From positions 122,708,146 to 122,772,145 of the forward strand of contig CM065296.1 of assembly GCA_032871835.1 (NCBI GenBank): DNA of 64,000 nt, in the 5' to 3' direction. The DNA is from Dipteronia dyeriana (taxonomy: Eukaryota; Streptophyta; Magnoliopsida; Sapindales; Sapindaceae). The translations under genes were made by a program, and so were the position numbers. Positions 58,538 through 64,000 of this stretch are shown piece after piece (within the stretch, counting starts at the first letter, position 1; every line of letters starts with the position of its first letter). The notes under the pieces are model-generated. The model made no database searches and was not told the origin of the DNA. It saw nothing but the letters and a program-made list of their open reading frames with translations.

Positions 58538-61166
58538 GGTATACATTGAATCTAAGAACTTGAAAACGATGAAGAAAATAATAAATTGGGGTTATCCCCT
58601 TACATTCCCAAAAATTAATAAAACAAATCACACCCATGTAAATAAATATACATTATATTCCTTCATTCATGGCCATAGGAAAAGTTTATATGTTAGGGCA
58701 TGCAAATAATAATTTCAACATTCATTTATCTCATGAAAAAAGTGACGGCTGCGAATCATGTTTCTTCTATTGCATTATAAACCTTATTATTAAGCTTAAT
58801 AACATGCAACTAGCCTATGTCGATTATTAAAAAAAAAATCAAAGAATTGTACCTACAAGTAGAATGTCCTTACCTCTTTTGTATCCTGAGAAGTGCTTAT
58901 CATCTTCCACACTAATCTACGGTTACAAAGCAATCTACATGGGCACGTAAGAATTTATCAAAAATCTAGAGCTCTTAAGTTTGGTCACACACTTTTATAT
59001 CTCACTTGAAGATTTTTTTTTTTTCTTTAAGGATAAAGTGTGCGATTAAACAGAACACATTACCATATTCCTAGTCCCACACATTGTATAATGTAAAGAC
59101 TATCTTTAGAAGCTAGTGTTTAAACGGATCATTTCATTCAATGCACATTTCAAACATCCTTAAACCCAAATGTATCTTGCTCAACTACACCAAAATAATA
59201 ACAATCAAAAGTATTTTTGAAATATACCATCAAATTGACAAAATGATTTATAGTGACAGGAATATTTAAGAAGTAATTACACCAACAAACACCACCCTAG
59301 TGTGGGTAACAATAGAATACATTATAATAGAATCAAATAAAGGCAACAAGGTGCTTCTTTCTTTACATCATTTCATTTGACACCATGCCCACCATATTGA
59401 ATAAACACAAACAAAATGAAGTCGGATAACACATAATTAAAATGAAAATTCGTTAAAATTTTACTTCGAATAAAATGAATTTATAAATTGTATAAATCAA
59501 ACAAACGAAACATACCTGAAACGGGGGGAGAAGACACTACCGATGCCCTAAGTAAGGTTAACCCTTGAAAAATCTTCAACAGGATTCTCTAGAACATGAC
59601 AAATTCAAAATCATATCATGTATCACTCTAAACATATTAATCTAAAACACTTAAATTGGTATGAACCTAACACAGACTATCTTTCTAAAAGGATATAAAA
59701 CCAAACCTTGAGAACAATCACAAAAAGGAATCATATGACCACATAGCAAAAATATTCTAACATATTACACACTTCCATGAAACTATCAGTACTAGACTAC
59801 TAGAGTCTATAATAAATTAGAAACAAATCAACAAATATAAATGGACATAACAAAGTTTTGCCACGTTTTCCTTTCTTAAGTTATCATGTCAAACTTTTTT
59901 TTTCCTTGCAATTATAAAAAAAAATAAAAAGATACATGAATATCTTTGCAATCACTTGACGAATGTACTTTTCATGGGCACTAGGCAGATAAATAAAAAA
60001 CAAAGTCAATCGAATGTGAAACAGTTTTCATTGTACATTATGAATATTCTTTAGACTAATGGCATTCACCAACTATACCACACGTATTACTAAACACACT
60101 GAAATTTATTCAACAGGGCATTCCACCTTTCATGGTGAAGTACAATCATGAATCACCAAGCCAATCAGCATTTGTACAATGTGATATACGGAAGAAAAAA
60201 AAATCACAAACCCACTTAAAATAAACCCAATCAGAATGTGTCTACTTCTAAAGCTCATTATCAAATCGAAAATTCTAATGACGTCAAAACTCAATCAAAA
60301 CTCAAAAGAAGACGACACAAAATTTGTCTAACTGTACTCACCTGTGTACAACTGTTTATCAAACAAGGAGAAATTTTGATTAAATTCCAAAACCCACAAA
60401 AAATACTGAGGAATCAATGAAAATTTCACTATAAAAACTACAAATATCAACCAAACAATTTTTAGTTACAAATAATTTGATACACTGTCGTCAACTTCAA
60501 AGCCAATACAAAAAACATGTACTGAAAATATGTATGATACTACAAACCTAAAATTGATTCAAAACAGATGGATAAGTTATTATGTATCCATTTCGGTGTG
60601 TACAAACCTAAAAATGATTCGAAAATGACTGTCTTCACAAATTAAAACGAAAATTAACAACCTCGATTTGGAGTAGTTACCGGAGAACATAACAGAAACG
60701 GTCACCGGTGCTGGACTCGAAAAATGAGGAAATAGTAAACATCAATGGATTCAAGAGCCAAGGAGGCAGTCACGGACTCAAGATCACCGGAAATGATAGA
60801 AATCACCTTCAATTTTCACACGAGAACAGTCGATCGTAATTTTTTTACTAAACTGAACCCTAAGAAATCCAGACCACATTAACATTAACATTTTATTATA
60901 GTCATAGCAATAATGTATAGCAAAAATAATTGAAGAAATACTAGGTGACCGTACTTGCTCGTCTCAAATGTAATGCTAATGTACTAATACTAATATATAC
61001 GAGGACAAAATAGTAAAATAAAAATACACTAAAACTAATACTAATATTAAAATTCTAAACTACTAAAACTAAAATTAATATTGAAATATTGAAATTGCCA
61101 CCGATAAAATGCTTAATGCTAATGCTAAACTTAAGACTAAAATACTAAACTACTAATCTTTATATT
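58538..61166. other. Intergenic region
   Basis: AT-rich sequence with no supported gene. A less AT-rich block at about 60660-60860, with ATCACCGG and TCACCGGTG motifs, might be an exon or promoter of an unrecognised gene on either strand. The last 200 bp are built of short CTAATACTAA-like repeats. Confidence 0.4.
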
Positions 61167-62059
61167 TGTTGACGTCGATTTGTGGATGTATGAAAAAGTC
61201 AATAAGATCGAATTTTAGCTGTGATCTCAAAGAGAGAGAAGGAGAAAGTAATTGGACACAAGTTTTACGTGGTAAACCTCCGATGACCGGAGAAACGTCC
61301 ACGGGTGGTTGAATAAACAACCTAGCCAAAAATCCACTATTGAAAAAGATTTACAACTCTCGATCTCTCTTTTCTCTCTCTGTATTTTTCTATATATCTT
61401 TTATGACGAGATTATGGGTCTATTTATATGTACATAGAACCTTAATCCCTATTGTACAAGTAATGAAAGATTCTTGTATTTAATTATGATTTGGTTACTT
61501 TGTTTGGAGTAATCTGTATTCTTTCCTATTTTGGAGATTTGTATAGAGATTGAATGGAACTCTAGTGATATAGTCCAGTTATGACTTATTTCCTTATAAA
61601 TGCATAGTCTTTTTGAAGAAATAAAATCGTTGTCTGGTTTGGAACCTTTTTTCTGTTTGTATTCTATTCATCTTGGAATTCTTTTTTGACGCGGGTATCT
61701 TTACGTATTTTTACATGATTTTTGGTTCGTGTGCGAGTTATGTGATGGGCTTCTTTATCCGGGTTTCTTCATGTTTAGCCCGAGTAGAACATGATGTTAG
61801 CTGGTCCCGAATGACGTCATCTGATCCCGAGTAGAACATGACGTCAGCTAACCCCGAGCGACGTTAACTGATCCCGAGTAGAATATGACGTCAATTGATC
61901 TCGAGTAGGTTTTGCTCAATACTTATTTTTATATTTACTCGGGTTCCTCTTATTTGGAGATATCTTGCGGGATATTTTCTGAATGCCTATTCGGATGTCC
62001 ACCTGACAATTTTATCCTCTGTCAATGACGTGTACATCTAATAAAAATTACATACGACA
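61167..62059 (-). repeat. 3' LTR of the second Tat element
   Basis: 893 bp, starting TGTTGACGTC and ending CATACGACA on the plus strand, the reverse complement of the first element's LTR ends. It keeps GTTTTACGTGGTAAA- and CACGGGTGGTTGA-type blocks and a TATAAATA box (in reverse). Confidence 0.9.
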
Positions 62060-62564
62060 ATACCCCCTTAAAATATTTTTACCGAATAGAGTTTCGTTCC
62101 AGGCACAAGTATTTTAATCAGCTTCAATTTTTTCGTCTCATTAACGCCAGAGTAAATGTCTTGTCATAATGATGTGTCTTAATGGTGACCATGTAAATTC
62201 AATTTTCCTTCTCACTCGAGATCTCAATGATTGCGACGTTTTGGAGTCCTGACGGTCTTGGTTAGTTCTTCTCTTAACACGTGTCCTCTATCGCTTCATT
62301 TCTTGATACCATTTATGAGAAACGACCTACGCGTCCCCTAGTGCGCCGTCTACGTCATCAAATCTATATTTTGTTTTTTCCCGCTTCTTGAGATCCTAGG
62401 GTTTTGCGCTATTATCCCTTTAAATACTCCGTTGAATGGAGTTGCCCTGGTTTATTCTCAAAGACTCAAACCAGAAATTTTCCATCCCGGGTTTCCTTGC
62501 ACAGAAAATCTCTATTCTCCATTGAAGTTTTTACATCAGGTTTCTTCACTTAAGGTTAGTTTTA

Positions 62565-64000
62565 ATGAATCCGACTTCCCATCGTCGACTCTTTACTATA
62601 GCTCTCGAAGCGCTTGATCGTGGAGATTTTCAATTGGTTTCTTGCACTCGTAGATTATTGGGGGAAAATCCCCCTGATGAACCTCCTTTTTTAGAAGTTG
62701 ACGCTTCTGGGCTTTACCCTGACGCCTGTTTTAGTTCTGAATCATCTAGTTCTGAATCTGTCGTTTCTGATCACAGGATGGGGAAACATCAAAGTAAAAG
62801 TGAAGTTCATAAGCACAACTCAGGTATCGTCCGGATCAGGGAACAGATTATTGATGAAAAGGACGTTGAAGAGGAGTTTAGAAAATCTCGTCTCTCTTTT
62901 TCTATCGATTGACCGAGTGGGTATGACACTGAGCCGAATGTGGTTAGGGAAGATAAGATCAGGAAAAATCGTGCTCGATTCGACTTGGATGACTCATTCA
63001 TATTGTCTCATGCCGGTGATAGAGCCGCGTGGAACCCTCCCCCGGGCATGGTGGAAATGTATGGGTCCATGCTTTGTTACGGCGTTACTCTTCCTCTTCA
63101 GCCGTTTATTACCTGGTTTCTAGCTGAAGCAGAGATCGCTCCAGCCCAACTGGCCCCGAACAACTATAAAATCTTGATGTGCATGTGGCACATATGGAGC
63201 CGAATGAACCTGTTGCCGCCTTCCCCGAGCGAAATCAGACACTTCTATACACTAAGGCAGTCTGGTCGGACAGAGACTTATTTTATCATGTCTAACCCGC
63301 CAGATTGCTGGATCCCCGAGGGGACAAAAGTGAATCGGGGAGTTGATACCTCCAATGATGCCAAAAAGAGGGATTTTGTATGGGGATTCCCTTCGTCCAA
63401 CAAGTACTGGAAGAACAACTGATTTTTCACCGGAGGAAACCTTAGACTTGAAGTTACTCTTTTGGTTGGGGAGACTGGGACGGTGCTAAAAGTTCTTCAT
63501 TTTTTCTGTTCCTCTGATATATGGAACAAGAAAAAACTTGAATTCTCTGATACTGAACTGACCAGACTTGCTCGGGCTGCAGTGCGTACTTTGGAAAAAA
63601 AGAGCAGGTCTTATCTTTTCAGTGAGAAGAATATGATAGAGCTTGGCTTCTTCAGCAAGATTTCAGGCTATCACAGACGACGTAAGTGGTCTTCCCACCC
63701 TCTTTCTTATTTTTTATTTATTTATTCTGTTTTCTATATTCTGACTTGATTCTCTTTATCGTTTGAAGTGTATAACTCGAACATTGTCTGTGACGTCCAG
63801 GCTCGCCAAGCGAAATCAATCATTCAGGCGAGCTAAAAAGAAGTCTCTCGTCCAAGCAAAGAAGGCATTGCCCCGCTTGAGTCAGATGAGGACCTTGATG
63901 AAGATGACAAGTAGATCCCCGAATATGTCCTCGAAGATGTTGTCTGGCCGACCGTAGGGAATCTAGTGGTCCGAGCGGCCCAGCTGACTACACTCAGAAA
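62565..64000 (+). pseudogene. Antisense ORF of the second Tat element ('putative gypsy type transposon' domain), partial
   Basis: The ATG at 62565 starts MNPTSHRRLFTIALEALDRG. The frame has a stop (TGA) near 62910, then continues with RARFDLDDSFILSHAGDRAA, WNPPPGMVEMYGSMLCYGV, LPLQPFITWFLAEAEIAPAQ and DFVWGFPSSNKYWKNN, with further breaks near 63420. After RTLEKKSRSYLFSEKNMIEL and GFFSKISGYHRR there is an intron: GTAAGT at 63682 and an AG acceptor before 63769. Joining the exons restores similarity to the first element's exon 2 (VQARQAKSIIQAS). It is the same gene that the nested element splits near 23.9 kb. It reads antisense to the element's own gag-pol. Function unknown; the stops suggest decay. 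Confidence 0.78.

Larger units (their letters stand above)
61167..64000 (-). mobile_element. Second Tat retrotransposon, reverse orientation, cut by the window end
   Basis: An LTR related to that of the 11.2-26.3 kb element lies here in reverse complement. It is followed by the same purine tract and the same antisense ORF, now reading on the plus strand. Only the 3' LTR and part of the 3' region are in the window; integrase, RT and the other LTR should lie beyond 64000. The sequence differs clearly from the first element, so this is a separate, diverged insertion. Confidence 0.88.

Noticed and set aside
58228..58563. Gly-Ser, Gly-Thr/Ala and Pro-Ala/Val repeat proteins
   Set aside because: Six-frame translations of the GGTTCC/GGCTCC hexamer region of the hAT element.

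Overview
This is nuclear DNA of a flowering plant, most likely a eudicot. The genes are split by GT-AG introns, the intergenic DNA is AT-rich, and the window holds a cellulose synthase gene and many plant-type transposable elements. I cannot name the species.

Layout. Bases 1-4.9 kb hold a three-exon gene on the minus strand for a Pro/Ser-rich protein like Arabidopsis At1g76660. Bases 6.5-7.6 kb hold a broken, intron-containing fragment of an NFX1-type zinc-finger gene (NFXL2-like). Bases 9.5-11.0 kb are a Mutator-like element. Bases 11.2-26.3 kb are one complete but decayed Ty3/gypsy retrotransposon of the Tat type: 875-896 bp LTRs, a TATAT target duplication, and gag-protease-RT-RNase H-second RNase H-integrase. 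Downstream of integrase it has 91-bp tandem repeats and an antisense ORF with the 'putative gypsy type transposon' domain. That antisense ORF is split by a younger 3.06-kb LTR element that carries only gag and protease. Bases 26.3-32.6 kb are AT repeats, a foldback element, a Mutator-like element with a hAT MITE inside it, a Harbinger-like MITE, a 153-bp tandem repeat and a strong hairpin.

Bases 32.6-41.8 kb are a tandem duplication of a noncoding segment of about 3.5 kb. The first copy gained two transposon insertions; the second copy still has the empty sites. Bases 42.5-47.1 kb are an apparently intact 12-exon CESA gene (1090 aa, CESA6-type C-terminus). It converges on a three-exon coiled-coil gene with UVR-like motifs (48.3-51.1 kb, minus strand). 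A frameshifted SAUR gene lies at 51.9-52.2 kb, and a very A-rich, decayed region that may come from a caulimovirid (endogenous pararetrovirus) lies at 52.5-54.3 kb. Bases 55.1-58.5 kb are a complete but dead hAT transposon with hexamer-rich subterminal regions. From 61.2 kb to the window end is a second Tat element in the opposite orientation, cut by the window edge.

Only three loci look like intact host genes: the At1g76660-like gene, CESA and the UVR/coiled-coil gene. I found no operon-like or defence-type system. The most informative observations are the antisense retroelement ORF that keeps the same intron in two separate elements, and the flip-flop palindromic array inside one Mutator-like element.
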